From contig NZ_CP031716.1 of the NCBI RefSeq assembly GCF_001696605.3, positions 62,001-126,000 of the forward strand: a stretch of DNA of 64,000 nucleotides. Direction: 5' to 3'. This document shows, piece by piece, positions 56,091 to 64,000 of the stretch. The notes under the pieces were generated by a model that saw only the letters and a list, made by a program, of their open reading frames with translations, did no database searches and had not been told where the DNA came from. Within the stretch, counting starts at the first letter, position 1. Each line of letters opens with the position of its first letter. Origin of the DNA: Acinetobacter wuhouensis. GTDB lineage: Bacteria > Pseudomonadota > Gammaproteobacteria > Pseudomonadales > Moraxellaceae. The translations under genes and the position numbers were made by a program.

Positions 56091-57572
56091 GTGTTATTCA
56101 CCAATTAAAATGTCTATGCGATAAACCATTTAAAATGTCCTGTTTTTAACCACAAGAGTCAAGCACAGGATTTAAGTTTCTTTGTTCAACAACAGCTTTC
56201 TGAGCTTTACGACTTGGCATACTTTTCTTGGCCCGGGAACGTTTATTCTGTTTTTCTAGTTCTTCATGCTGCTGTTGAATATGCGCCAGGACTGAACCTA
56301 ACCGTTTATTCTCAACAATCTCATTTTGCTGTAGCCCAGCCAATTTATTGAAGATGCTGTAGTTGAGCTTTCGTCCTTCATGCATGAGGGCCACAGTGCC
56401 ATCCGGATACTCCAGAAATGCAATGTATTGCCCAGCAAGCTTATGATTCAGCTCTGTCGGTTCAAGCAGATAAATACATTTGTCATAGGTAATCGTCAGG
56501 TTCTTGGTGACCTTACGCGGTTCCTGCCAGGTAAAAATATCATCCAGTTCAAGATCAGATTCGGTTAATGGACGATGCAGGTTCTTTGAGTTTCGCGCAC
56601 ATTTGGCGAACTTCTGATTGAACTGCTCAATAAAGCAGGGCAACCAGGCATTTGCTTCTGCAATCGAACAGATGCCTTCCAGGCGCATCTCCTTGATCAA
56701 ACGGTCCTGAAGGGTTCTATTCGCTCGCTCTACGCGACCCTTCGCCTGTGGGGAGTTGGCGAAGATAATATCAATGTTTAACTCATTCAGAATCCGCCCA
56801 AATTGCGTGATCTTGCTGTCTTGGCTGGATTTCTGATTCACTCTGAATACCGAGTGTTTATCGCTGTAAAAGGCCAAGGGCTTGCCGTATTGCTCAATGT
56901 AGGCTCGGGTTGAAAGCATATAGTCAAAGGTCGTTTCAGCCTCACAAAAGCGCAGATGCAACAGCTTGCCGGTAGCATCATCGATATAAACCAGCAAACA
57001 GCATTTGGTGGCTCTTCCTTCAAACCAGTCATGATATGAGCCATCAATCTGGATCAGCTCACCGAAGCAATCACGGTTATAGCGTGGCTGGTATGGGCGT
57101 TTTAGACGTTTGGATCGCGGAATCCAAAGGTCATTTGCAGTCATCCAGCGCCGAACCGTTTCTACCGGGATATTCAGGTCAAACATGCTGCTGAGCTTCT
57201 CATGCGCCAAGGTAGGTCCAAAGCCCAGCAGATGTTCAGAAATAATGGAAAGACATTGCGATTTTAATAAATCGTCATGGCGATGATGGCCCGGTTGACC
57301 ACGACTGGCATGCGTCATGCCTGAAACACCATCTTGATTGAGCTTCTGCAATAACCGGGTAATTTGACGGGTGGAAAGATTCAGGATTTCAGCAGCACGG
57401 ACTTGGGTAATACGATGATCTCGAACGTCTTGCAGAACTGCAAGACGTTGAATTTCTTTGTCAGACATAGTGATCAGCATCTATATTTTATATCCAGTCC
57501 ATGGTGATAAAAATCATCATAAACCAGACATTTTTATTGGTGAGAATATAGACACTTTAAATGGGTTCTAAC
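56091..57572 (-). mobile_element. complete insertion sequence of the ISNCY (IS1202-like) type
   Basis: The 1482-bp element is bounded by 5-bp direct repeats ATAAT and carries one transposase gene. Its ends are related but imperfect. The left end has ACCAATTAAAATGTCTAT and, some 25 bases further in, ACCATTTAAAATGTCCTG. The right end (complement) has CCCATTTAAAGTGTCTAT then ACCAATAAAAATGTCTGG. Each end thus holds two similar subterminal repeats, likely transposase sites. It sits between the aminotransferase gene and the restriction gene without breaking either. The gene is intact, so the element may be active. Confidence 0.8.
56146..57480 (-). CDS. ISNCY-family transposase (DDE integrase fold)
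   Basis: A 444-residue transposase. The N-terminus has a helix-turn-helix pair (VRAAEILNLSTRQITRLLQK). The integrase core follows with acidic residues in IQIDGSYHDWF near residue 143, FYSDKHSVFR near 209 and the glutamate in GRVERANRTLQDR near 253, giving the DDE triad. A beta-rich C-terminal domain and a basic tail (KRSRAKKSMPSRKA) complete it. ATG 57480 is used; ATG 57468 is equally possible. No frameshift is seen. Confidence 0.9.
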   Translation of the reverse strand: MLITMSDKEIQRLAVLQDVRDHRITQVRAAEILNLSTRQITRLLQKLNQDGVSGMTHASRGQPGHHRHDDLLKSQCLSIISEHLLGFGPTLAHEKLSSMFDLNIPVETVRRWMTANDLWIPRSKRLKRPYQPRYNRDCFGELIQIDGSYHDWFEGRATKCCLLVYIDDATGKLLHLRFCEAETTFDYMLSTRAYIEQYGKPLAFYSDKHSVFRVNQKSSQDSKITQFGRILNELNIDIIFANSPQAKGRVERANRTLQDRLIKEMRLEGICSIAEANAWLPCFIEQFNQKFAKCARNSKNLHRPLTESDLELDDIFTWQEPRKVTKNLTITYDKCIYLLEPTELNHKLAGQYIAFLEYPDGTVALMHEGRKLNYSIFNKLAGLQQNEIVENKRLGSVLAHIQQQHEELEKQNKRSRAKKSMPSRKAQKAVVEQRNLNPVLDSCG

Positions 57573-57577
57573 ATAAT
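57573..57577. repeat. 5-bp target site duplication, right copy
   Basis: ATAAT follows the right end of the insertion sequence and matches 56086-56090. Confidence 0.75.
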
Positions 57578-57715
57578 GACTTCGCATAAGAGATTTTATG
57601 TTAAATAATTATTGTAGTTGTTTAAACTTTTTTCAAATTAGTTGTTTGTTAATATGCATTTTTTATTAGGGTTTCAGTAGTATTACAGAACTTTTAACAA
57701 TGAGTTCCAAGCGCA

Positions 57716-58468
57716 ATGCATACTGACTTAAAAAAATTTATCTCAGATATTCTAATTGATACAGTTCAAAGAACAGTTCAACGAATGGATAGTGAAGATA
57801 CACATAGACCTTTTCATGCAGCTCTTTTATCTGAAAATTTACTTACTAGTAGTCGCTTTGAAAGGTCATTCAGTACGTCTTTTGGACAAGGTGCTATTGA
57901 AAAAATTTCTGCAGAAGTGCTTAAATACAATGGTGCAAGTAATGTTAGAAATCAATTTGTTAGTAATGTAAGTATTCCTTCAATAAAATCACAATCAATA
58001 TCAAAGCTTATTGATAATCTAAGAGATCCTAAAACCTCTTTAGCTACTCCAAATTGGAATAATGAAGTATCTGCTTTATCAAGTCTTCATGTGACACAAT
58101 CCCATCCTTTTGAAAATTTACGCATCATTAGTGATCTTTATTGGTTTAGGGATGGAGCTCATAACTATGCAAGTATCAAAACAGTAAAGCCAAATATTGA
58201 TCAAACAGCCCAAGCAAAAAAAGATTTATTATCTTTAAAAGTTGCTGATCCAACATGTAATACTTTCTTTTGTCTTTATTATAATCCTTATGGAGAAGAT
58301 AGATCTGACTATGCTCACAAAGCACCTGCTAATATTTTCGACTTTAAAAAAGATGCATGTGTCTTAATTGGAAAAGATTATTGGGATCATTTAGGCGGAA
58401 TAGGTTTTTATGAAGAATTATTAGACGTATTTGAAGAAGCTGGGAAACAAACACGTCTAATGTTTTGA
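57716..58468 (+). CDS. type II restriction endonuclease, TdeIII-like
   Basis: A 250-residue protein beside a C5-cytosine methyltransferase. The segment FHAALLSENLLTSSRFERSF near residue 33 and SIKTVKPNIDQTAQAKKDLL near 153 fit my memory of the TdeIII endonuclease family, which has a PD-(D/E)xK core. Here D140 and K155 are visible, but the position usually written E-x-K reads S-I-K. FCLYYNPYGEDRS near 185 is also characteristic. If the family call is right, a GGNCC-like site is possible but unproven. ATG 57716 has a weak ribosome site and overlaps a nine-codon upstream frame. It ends seven bases from the convergent methyltransferase. Confidence 0.68.
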   Translation: MHTDLKKFISDILIDTVQRTVQRMDSEDTHRPFHAALLSENLLTSSRFERSFSTSFGQGAIEKISAEVLKYNGASNVRNQFVSNVSIPSIKSQSISKLIDNLRDPKTSLATPNWNNEVSALSSLHVTQSHPFENLRIISDLYWFRDGAHNYASIKTVKPNIDQTAQAKKDLLSLKVADPTCNTFFCLYYNPYGEDRSDYAHKAPANIFDFKKDACVLIGKDYWDHLGGIGFYEELLDVFEEAGKQTRLMF

Positions 58469-58475
58469 TATATAG

Positions 58476-59657
58476 TTATTTCTTAAAGCTTAGATACCAG
58501 TTACTTTCATTGGTGAATTTGTAACGAGAAAATGGGAATCCATTAGGCGGAATATGCTCTTGTCCTTTTGCATGATCTAAAATAGTCTTTGCTATAGCTT
58601 GCCCTAATCCACATGGAACAGCATTACCAATTTGCTTATATTTATCTATTGTTTTTCCTGCAAATTTCCATTCATCAGGGAATTGTTGAATACGAGCATA
58701 TTCTGCTACACTTAAAGGCCTATCCTCTTTAGGATGGGCTAAGTCGGTAGCAGGCATTGTTGGGCTTGTGACTAAAGTCGGGCTTGGTCTATCCCAGTTT
58801 AAACGACGTAGAAACCCAGTTTTTCCACCACCTAAGTAGTAAGATTTTCCCATAGCTTCTTTTTGAAGTTCCTCGGGTAAGTTTCGCCAGTTTTGTCCAG
58901 ATTTTAATAATCTATAATATTTCAAACGTTTTTCAGGAAAAGTGGCACATAATAGATTTACTTCTGATGGTAAGTCAAAAATCGCTTCTTTTAGTGTTTT
59001 CCAAGGTAATAATCCAAATTCACCATTCTCTGAATGAGTTGGGTTCAAATAACGAAGTTTACTACCATCCCTTGAAGCAATAATAACAACACGTTCACGA
59101 ATTTGTGGTGCCCCATAATTTGCAGAATTATAGAGATTAAAAGAAACTCCATAACCCTTTGCTTCCAAATAATCAACAACAAATCGTAAAGCAGAACCTT
59201 TTGCTTCTTTTAGAGAATCTTCATCATGCTCTGATGGTTTATAAACAGCTGATAAAAGTCCTCTTACATTTTCAATAACGATGTATTTTGCATTTAAATC
59301 CGTTGCTATGTCTAAATACTTAATGAAGGTATTGCCTCGTTCATCTTCAAAGGACTTTCTAGCACCTGCTGTAGAAAAAGCTTGGCAAGGTGGACCTCCA
59401 ACGACTACATCAATTATGCTGTCAGGAGTTAAACCAGCTATTTCTCGAATCTGATCAATAGAATAATCATTAATATCACCTATTAATGGAATATCAGGTT
59501 TATTTAAGGTGATTGTTTCTTGACATTTTTTGTCAAACTCACAGTACAGCAATGGCTTAAATCCAGCTTTTTCTAATCCAAGATCTAAGCCTAAAGCACC
59601 ACTAAAAAAACTGAGATAATTCACATCAACATCCCATAAAAACAATAGTGGGATCAT
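58476..59657 (-). CDS. DNA (cytosine-5) methyltransferase of the restriction-modification pair
   Basis: A 393-residue C5-cytosine methyltransferase that would protect host DNA from the neighbouring endonuclease. Conserved motifs in order: I ([18 protein letters not shown], residues 15-32), IV with catalytic Cys91 (GGPPCQAFS), VI (IENV, 128-131), VIII (QIRERVV, 185-191), a target-recognition region at about 200-310, and IX-X near 325-350 ([20 protein letters not shown]). The first dozen residues before motif I are not conserved, so GTG at 59624 could be the real start. It lies 35 bp downstream of the small repeat protein gene on the same strand. Confidence 0.93.
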   Translation of the reverse strand: MIPLLFLWDVDVNYLSFFSGALGLDLGLEKAGFKPLLYCEFDKKCQETITLNKPDIPLIGDINDYSIDQIREIAGLTPDSIIDVVVGGPPCQAFSTAGARKSFEDERGNTFIKYLDIATDLNAKYIVIENVRGLLSAVYKPSEHDEDSLKEAKGSALRFVVDYLEAKGYGVSFNLYNSANYGAPQIRERVVIIASRDGSKLRYLNPTHSENGEFGLLPWKTLKEAIFDLPSEVNLLCATFPEKRLKYYRLLKSGQNWRNLPEELQKEAMGKSYYLGGGKTGFLRRLNWDRPSPTLVTSPTMPATDLAHPKEDRPLSVAEYARIQQFPDEWKFAGKTIDKYKQIGNAVPCGLGQAIAKTILDHAKGQEHIPPNGFPFSRYKFTNESNWYLSFKK

Positions 59658-59692
59658 ACTAAAAATATAATCCCAGGTCCACTGTTAAATGT

Positions 59693-59941
59693 TTATCTTT
59701 CTTTATTTGACTGTGAAAGAACCGATGCAGCTAAAGTTTTAGTTGTATCGTTGTATTTTTCACTTTGTAGAACGTGAGATGCTTTAGATTCCATATTTGC
59801 TCCCGTTTGCTTACTAGAGTGTGATTGAGATAAAGCAGATCCAGCTAATTCTTTTTGAATAGCGGAAGATGACGGATTACGTAAAACTTCTGATGCTAGA
59901 GAACCAATAGCTTTAGAGGTTTGTTTTGAATTTTTTGACAT
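59693..59941 (-). CDS. small two-repeat protein next to the methyltransferase, function unknown
   Basis: An 82-residue, Ser/Lys/Ala-rich soluble protein built from two copies of a 38-residue unit: residues 4-40 and 42-78 align without gaps with 17 of 37 identities. Shared landmarks are SKQT, A-S-x-V-L and the closing LSQS. No helix-turn-helix is seen, so it is not a typical restriction controller protein. ATG 59941 is chosen over GTG 59953. It probably heads a two-gene transcript with the methyltransferase. I recall similar small proteins in other bacteria, without a known function. Confidence 0.7.
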   Translation of the reverse strand: MSKNSKQTSKAIGSLASEVLRNPSSSAIQKELAGSALSQSHSSKQTGANMESKASHVLQSEKYNDTTKTLAASVLSQSNKER

Positions 59942-60007
59942 TTTAAAACTCACGAAATTAAATTAATCCAATGAGCATAGCTTAAATAAAATATAGATCA
60001 ATATTTG

Positions 60008-60026
60008 AGCGACACAGGTTGTCGCT
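60008..60026. terminator. hairpin between DUF445 and the restriction island
   Basis: AGCGACA (60008-60014) pairs with TGTCGCT (60020-60026) across a 5-base loop. A T run follows a few bases later on the plus strand. It lies downstream of the DUF445 gene and upstream of the small repeat gene; it may end the former. Confidence 0.45.
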
Positions 60027-60103
60027 TTGAGTTTTTTATTATAGTGATAATAAAAAGAGCCGATTTATTTCAAAGCAACTTTTTTGACAATGAATGACAT
60101 TTT

Positions 60104-61423
60104 TTAAATCACAAAATCAATCACCGCACGAATCACACCTAAAGTCAGACCAATAAAAGCACCGACAACAACACCATTGACGCGGATCATGTGTAAGTCG
60201 CCACCAACTTCATTTTCAATCTTGGCGATCATTTCAGTTGAATCCCATTCATGAATACGTTGACTAATAAACTTAATTACTTTCTCGCTATATTGATCAC
60301 TCAAATTTACCGCAATACCACTGATACGATCATTTAACAGATCACGAACAGACTGATTTTGAATTAAATTTTCACCGACTTGCTGAATCGCAACACGTAA
60401 ATTCATCGCAATACCCGAGTCAGGCTTCATCAAATCAGACTTCACTGCATCACATAAAATCACCACCGCACCACTGATAAAATTCAGTACAGGTTCGCTG
60501 TCAAGTAAGGCATTCTTGGTTTCATTTAAACGGAGACTTGCATTGCTATTATTATCCGCCAATTGAAGCATCAGCTGATTTGCACCTTCTTCAATTTTTT
60601 GACGAATCGGATGATCTTCATCGGCCAACATCGATTCAACTTTTTCAATAATTGAATCAATCGTGCGCTTTTCAACATCAATCCCAATCCAACTTGCACC
60701 TTTGGCAAGTCGAGAAACACCAAGCTCTTTAAATAAACGTTGGGTTAATTCACGAGTTTTTTCAGGATGATTCATCATCCATTCATGTGCCAAATCCAAA
60801 CCACGTTGTAATACATCTTGATGGAAATCATTTTCCAACACAGCGCGAAGCATTTCACTGGCAAGCTGGTTCATACGGGTATTACGAACCCATTGCACAC
60901 TGTTATTTTGAATAAAGCGTCCAATCTGTTCCTGCCCCACAAATTCAAAAATCTTCGGCACTGTTTGCTGAATCACTTCAACCACTTGACCATTATTCTT
61001 TGGATTTGCAAGCCATTGTCCGATTGCTAAACTGAGGTCAGTTTTCTGTAAACTATTTTCAACCACTTGCGGAGAAAGAAAATTCTCTTGAACAAATTTT
61101 CCCATCGACTCGGCAATACGGGCTTTATTACGTGGAATAATTTCAGTGTGATCACGTAAAAACTTGGGAATTGGAATTTTCCCGAAAGGGTTGCGAAACA
61201 ATACTGTAATGGCATACCAGTCTGCCAAACCACCGACTACACCAGCCTCCGCACCGAGCATGAGTATATGAATAAACCATGCATATTCAGGCAATAGTTT
61301 TGCGGAAATAATCAATGCAAACCAAGCCACCACAGCGACAACTAAGGCAATCGTTGCAAAGCGTTTACTGCGATCTAGGCTTGGAACCTCATGGGTTGAT
61401 TCACGTTGTTCAATTCCACTCAT
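60104..61423 (-). CDS. DUF445 family membrane protein (YjiN-like)
   Basis: A 439-residue protein with two N-terminal membrane helices near residues 25-70 (ATIALVVAVVAWFALIISAK, and the stretch around LMLGAEAGVVGGLADWYA). The signature GGLADWYAITVLFRNPFG lies near 63. A long helical, amphipathic region follows, then a C-terminal hydrophobic GVVVGAFIGLTLGVI. Length and motifs match E. coli YjiN (426). The biochemical role is unknown; the family is predicted to be membrane-anchored. ATG 61423 follows the lipoprotein gene by 18 bp on the same strand, so they are cotranscribed. Confidence 0.88.
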   Translation of the reverse strand: MSGIEQRESTHEVPSLDRSKRFATIALVVAVVAWFALIISAKLLPEYAWFIHILMLGAEAGVVGGLADWYAITVLFRNPFGKIPIPKFLRDHTEIIPRNKARIAESMGKFVQENFLSPQVVENSLQKTDLSLAIGQWLANPKNNGQVVEVIQQTVPKIFEFVGQEQIGRFIQNNSVQWVRNTRMNQLASEMLRAVLENDFHQDVLQRGLDLAHEWMMNHPEKTRELTQRLFKELGVSRLAKGASWIGIDVEKRTIDSIIEKVESMLADEDHPIRQKIEEGANQLMLQLADNNSNASLRLNETKNALLDSEPVLNFISGAVVILCDAVKSDLMKPDSGIAMNLRVAIQQVGENLIQNQSVRDLLNDRISGIAVNLSDQYSEKVIKFISQRIHEWDSTEMIAKIENEVGGDLHMIRVNGVVVGAFIGLTLGVIRAVIDFVI

Positions 61424-61441
61424 GCATTGTCCTAAAAATAA

Positions 61442-62008
61442 TTATTTAGCTGATGGTACAGTAACAGGTTGTGGTTGCAGTACCTGTCCTGTCGGACTAA
61501 CGCCATATTTCTGCCCTAAAGATTGCAAAATCAGACGAGCGTCAAAGGCATCATTTGGCGATGATTTTTTATCCTTATAACATTCAATCGTATAGGAAAC
61601 TTGAACAGGGTCAAGTGTCACGACTTGTGGCATATCATAGAATGGATCATTCCAGAACCCTGGATGACGTCTGTAGCCCCAACCATAAGGATAGTAACTC
61701 TGTGACGGATAAACGACAGCTTTACGAGGTGGCTGTTGGGTGCGATTACTTGGATCATCTAAGACTTTAAAATAAGTAAAACCATTCAATAAGGTTGTTT
61801 GTGCTGCTTTGACCAGTGTAATTTCTTCGGCAGTACCAAAACTCATGTTGCTATTGCCTTGAAAACTAATGCGATAGCTGTGTTCATTCAGCGGAACTGT
61901 GGTGTATTGCCCAAGTTGGTCAAAAGTGCGTGGTTTGCTCGGTGTGGTCGCACAACCCGAGATTGCGAGCGCGACAACCATAGACAGACCGATGAGTTGT
62001 TTTTTCAT
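61442..62008 (-). CDS. outer-membrane-type lipoprotein of unknown function
   Basis: A 188-residue lipoprotein (lipobox AISGC, Cys19). The mature part includes FDQLGQYTTVPLNEHSYRIS, a helix AEEITLVKAAQTTLLNGFTY near residue 63 and a tyrosine/proline-rich stretch (YYPYGWGYRRHPGFW) near 105. The pattern resembles CC0125/CC1285-type lipoproteins. ATG 62008 has AGGAG upstream (complement of CTCCTT). It leads a two-gene unit with DUF445. Confidence 0.78.
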   Translation of the reverse strand: MKKQLIGLSMVVALAISGCATTPSKPRTFDQLGQYTTVPLNEHSYRISFQGNSNMSFGTAEEITLVKAAQTTLLNGFTYFKVLDDPSNRTQQPPRKAVVYPSQSYYPYGWGYRRHPGFWNDPFYDMPQVVTLDPVQVSYTIECYKDKKSSPNDAFDARLILQSLGQKYGVSPTGQVLQPQPVTVPSAK

Positions 62009-62270
62009 TTAACGCTCCTTTTTTCAGCAGATTCTGAAATTCATTTATATGCCCATTATATTGTTATAAATTGATGGATTAAGCATGAATTTCAAGCAGA
62101 ATTTTGTTACTTGATCGGTAGAGATGATGAGTTTGCATAGCCATCTTTTATTCAAAATATGACTTCACTATTGATGAGCTAAATAGAAATAGCCAAGCGA
62201 TTGTAGTGAATATCAATACTAAAAGGATTTGATATACTTGAGGCAAATGGGATGGTTTATAGGGAATTGA

Positions 62271-62798
62271 ATGAGTATTGAAATAAAAGGTTATATTGCG
62301 ACAAGTGCAGATGGCTATATTGCAACAAAAGATGGCTCAGTTGAATTTTTAACACCTTATCAAGCAATTGACTGTGGCTATAACGACTTTATTCAAGAGA
62401 TTGATATTGTCGTTATGGGACGTAAAACCTATGAAGTGATCTGTTCTTTTGGTGGAGAATGGCCATATCCTGATCAAAAAGGATTTATCGTCACTTCTGA
62501 TCTTTCATTGGATTTAATACATTCATCACTTTCTCTATGGAATCAAGGTGTTCATGAATTGGTTGAACATCTTAGACAAAACTTTGAGGGGAATGTCTGG
62601 GTTGTCGGGGGAACACAGTTACAGAACTATTTTCTTGAGCACAATTTGCTGAATAGTCTGGAAATTTTTGTGATGCCTGTGCTGCTTGGTGAGGGCATTC
62701 CGCTGTTTCCAAGTTTTAAATCCAATGTTCAACCGTTGAAATCTATACAGGCTGAAATGATTGAAAATACGATCATTAAAACAACTTATATTTTCTAA
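62271..62798 (+). CDS. dihydrofolate reductase-like (RibD C-terminal domain) protein
   Basis: A 175-residue cytoplasmic reductase-fold protein: YIATSADGYIATKDGSVEFL at residues 8-27, VVMGRKTYEVI near 47, a WPYPDQKGFIVTS segment and VWVVGGTQLQNYFLEHNLL near 110. This is the DHFR/RibD_C superfamily often annotated YyaP/YwjB-like. True DHFR or riboflavin activity is not implied, and the substrate is unknown. ATG 62271. A perfect hairpin follows at 62838. Confidence 0.87.
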   Translation: MSIEIKGYIATSADGYIATKDGSVEFLTPYQAIDCGYNDFIQEIDIVVMGRKTYEVICSFGGEWPYPDQKGFIVTSDLSLDLIHSSLSLWNQGVHELVEHLRQNFEGNVWVVGGTQLQNYFLEHNLLNSLEIFVMPVLLGEGIPLFPSFKSNVQPLKSIQAEMIENTIIKTTYIF

Positions 62799-62837
62799 TG
62801 ATCACTTAAAAATAATGTTTTTCAATTGATGATGAAT

Positions 62838-62869
62838 GCTGTTGCAAATCGCAAGGTATTTGCAACAGC
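62838..62869 (+). terminator. terminator after the DHFR-like gene
   Basis: GCTGTTGCAAAT (62838-62849) pairs perfectly with ATTTGCAACAGC (62858-62869) over an 8-base loop and is followed by a T-rich run. Confidence 0.8.
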
Positions 62870-62958
62870 TTATATTTTATTGGTTGTAAAGAATTGGGAA
62901 TAAATTTTCAATCCATTAATATTATTGAAGATGAAAAATTTAAAAAGTAGGAATAAAA

Positions 62959-63600
62959 ATGAAAGACCTTATAAAAAGTATTATGATCGTAGTCAGTATT
63001 TTTCAAATGCAAAACTGTTTTGCAGAGGGCGTAGAAGCATCTGTTCGTCAAGATATTGTATCTATGCTTGGAGGGGGCTCTGAAAATAGTCCTGTTCAAG
63101 TTGAAACAGATGGAGTTTATGTTGATTCTAAGGTCTGTAAAAATTCGCCAAGTCCTCTAACCGTACAACTTAAAGATCGACTGAAGATTCAACAAGATCA
63201 AGCTTTGATCGGATTATTTCAGCAAATCTTATGCGCCCCAAGAAACGATCAATTAGACATCGATTTAACCCCTTTCTCTGCCAACTTATATGAATCTATA
63301 CCTGTTGAGATGGTGTTGTATTCTCGTCAACAAGAATTAGGTCGATGGTTGCTAGATAATAATGAATTTTCAGTTGCTTTTGCCCCTATTCATAAAAATC
63401 AAATGAAGATCAACCTAACAGGTTTGAATCCTAACAGTAGTATTCCTGCTGTTACATTTTGGCAAACCCTCTCGCCAGAACATATTCGTGTATGGTATGG
63501 ACAATTTAAAATGGCACCTTCAGACGCAATAATTTTTGATTTTAAATTTGAAAATAAAAAATGGCTTTTAACCTATATTTGGATTGGTTCACGAATCTAA
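62959..63600 (+). CDS. exported hypothetical protein
   Basis: A 213-residue product with signal peptide MKDLIKSIMIVVSIFQMQNC and a cut near FAEGV. The mature protein has two cysteines (VCKN near 54, LCAP near 87) that could form a disulfide and a C-terminal beta-rich part ending WLLTYIWIGSRI. I do not recognise a family. AGGAAT precedes ATG 62959. It stands alone between the DHFR-like gene and the convergent DUF924 gene. Confidence 0.65.
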   Translation: MKDLIKSIMIVVSIFQMQNCFAEGVEASVRQDIVSMLGGGSENSPVQVETDGVYVDSKVCKNSPSPLTVQLKDRLKIQQDQALIGLFQQILCAPRNDQLDIDLTPFSANLYESIPVEMVLYSRQQELGRWLLDNNEFSVAFAPIHKNQMKINLTGLNPNSSIPAVTFWQTLSPEHIRVWYGQFKMAPSDAIIFDFKFENKKWLLTYIWIGSRI

Positions 63601-63618
63601 AGTCTGAGTGATTCAGTG

Positions 63619-63641
63619 CTCATGTAGGGGGGATACATGAG
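63619..63641. terminator. hairpin between convergent genes
   Basis: CTCATGTA (63619-63626) pairs with TACATGAG (63634-63641) around a GGGGGGA loop. No clear T tract follows, so terminator function is uncertain. Confidence 0.4.
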
Positions 63642-63649
63642 TATTATGC

Positions 63650-64000
63650 TCAAAAACTACTATTCGGCTGTGTTAAAAACTCAATTTCTTCCACAGTCGA
63701 TTCACGTCCTAAGATTTCATTACGATGTGGATAGCGTCCAAAACGATCAATAATAACTTTATGCTTTTTCTCAAAATCTAAATTGATTGGATTGCCTAAA
63801 CCTTCAAATAATTTTAATGCTTGTTCATGAATGATCTTGGATTCACTGTGCATAAAAGGCATATATAAAAATGAACGTTGCTCAGGTCTTAAATTTTGAT
63901 CCAATCCCAGTTGGATCGTTTCCTGTGCTAAAGCCAAAGCCATTGGGTCTTGCGCAAAAGAGGCAGGGCGATCACGATATAAATTTCGTGAAAATTGATC
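63650..64000 (-). CDS. DUF924 family protein, 5' end beyond window
   Basis: The frame is open from the stop at 63650 to the right window edge, giving 116 C-terminal residues. DQFSRNLYRDRPASFAQDP at the edge, RSFLYMPFMHSES and FGRYPHRNEILGR near the end are the conserved blocks of DUF924 (tetratricopeptide-like) proteins of about 180-200 residues. Function is unknown. The start lies outside the window. Confidence 0.85.
   Translation of the reverse strand, partial: DQFSRNLYRDRPASFAQDPMALALAQETIQLGLDQNLRPEQRSFLYMPFMHSESKIIHEQALKLFEGLGNPINLDFEKKHKVIIDRFGRYPHRNEILGRESTVEEIEFLTQPNSSF

Noticed and set aside
59693..59941. Restriction controller (C) protein
   Set aside because: C proteins have a helix-turn-helix; this product is two Ser/Lys/Ala-rich repeats without one.

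Overview
This 64 kb window is chromosomal DNA from a low-GC gammaproteobacterium, very probably an Acinetobacter species. That assignment is an inference from gene content and order: ppc beside a TetR-controlled RND pump, dnaJ next to dapB, ribB-ribH-nusB-thiL-pgpA running into glmU-glmS, a long SerB with an N-terminal ACT-type region, phoBR, and several small proteins that I associate with this genus. Most of the window is core metabolism and maintenance. I found no rRNA, tRNA or CRISPR array.

Layout. 0-4 kb: the 5' part of an NCS2 nucleobase permease and ppc. 4.1-9.2 kb: a TetR regulator divergent from a two-gene RND efflux pump. 9.3-13.4 kb: a small membrane protein, dnaJ with a heat-shock-type promoter, two small secreted acidic peptides, dapB and a START-domain protein. 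13.5-18.4 kb: a YdhP-type MFS exporter, dkgB divergent from a LysR regulator, a small lipoprotein and a MocR-type regulator. 18.4-18.8 kb: a mosaic of intergenic hairpin repeats. 18.8-24.5 kb, mostly minus strand: ahr, tag, an M23 lipoprotein, mutY, a HIT protein, a dienelactone hydrolase and two tandem DUF1328 genes. 24.7-30.1 kb: a YcgN-type cysteine protein, an esterase behind a perfect Fur box, rarA and a secreted GDPD-family protein. 30.2-37.0 kb: seven tightly packed minus-strand genes from ribB to glmS. 37.3-46.3 kb: an SMP-type membrane protein divergent from serB, then an SCP2 protein, dtd, a ribbon-helix-helix regulator, a roadblock protein, pncB, a sulfurtransferase and psd. 46.4-48.7 kb: the remnant of an exonuclease gene, then phoR and phoB, with tandem PHO boxes in front of phoB. 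49.0-55.9 kb: a TetR/SDR divergent pair sharing a palindromic double promoter, an unassigned 758-residue secreted propeller protein, a MATE exporter and a YbdL-type aminotransferase. 56-60 kb: an accessory island. 60.1-64 kb: a DUF445 protein, lipoproteins, a DHFR-like protein and a partial DUF924 gene.

The accessory island (about 55.9-60.1 kb) lies between ordinary chromosomal genes. It holds a complete ISNCY-type insertion sequence with a 5-bp target duplication. Next to it is a type II restriction-modification pair (a TdeIII-like endonuclease tail to tail with a C5-cytosine methyltransferase). Upstream of the methyltransferase, on the same strand, is an 82-residue protein made of two 38-residue repeats. 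This is the most mobile and least described part of the window.

Regulation that can be read directly includes the mirror-symmetric double promoter at 49.8 kb, the PHO boxes, the Fur box at 25.18 kb, a related palindrome at 42.3 kb, a sigma-32-like promoter before dnaJ and many intrinsic terminators.
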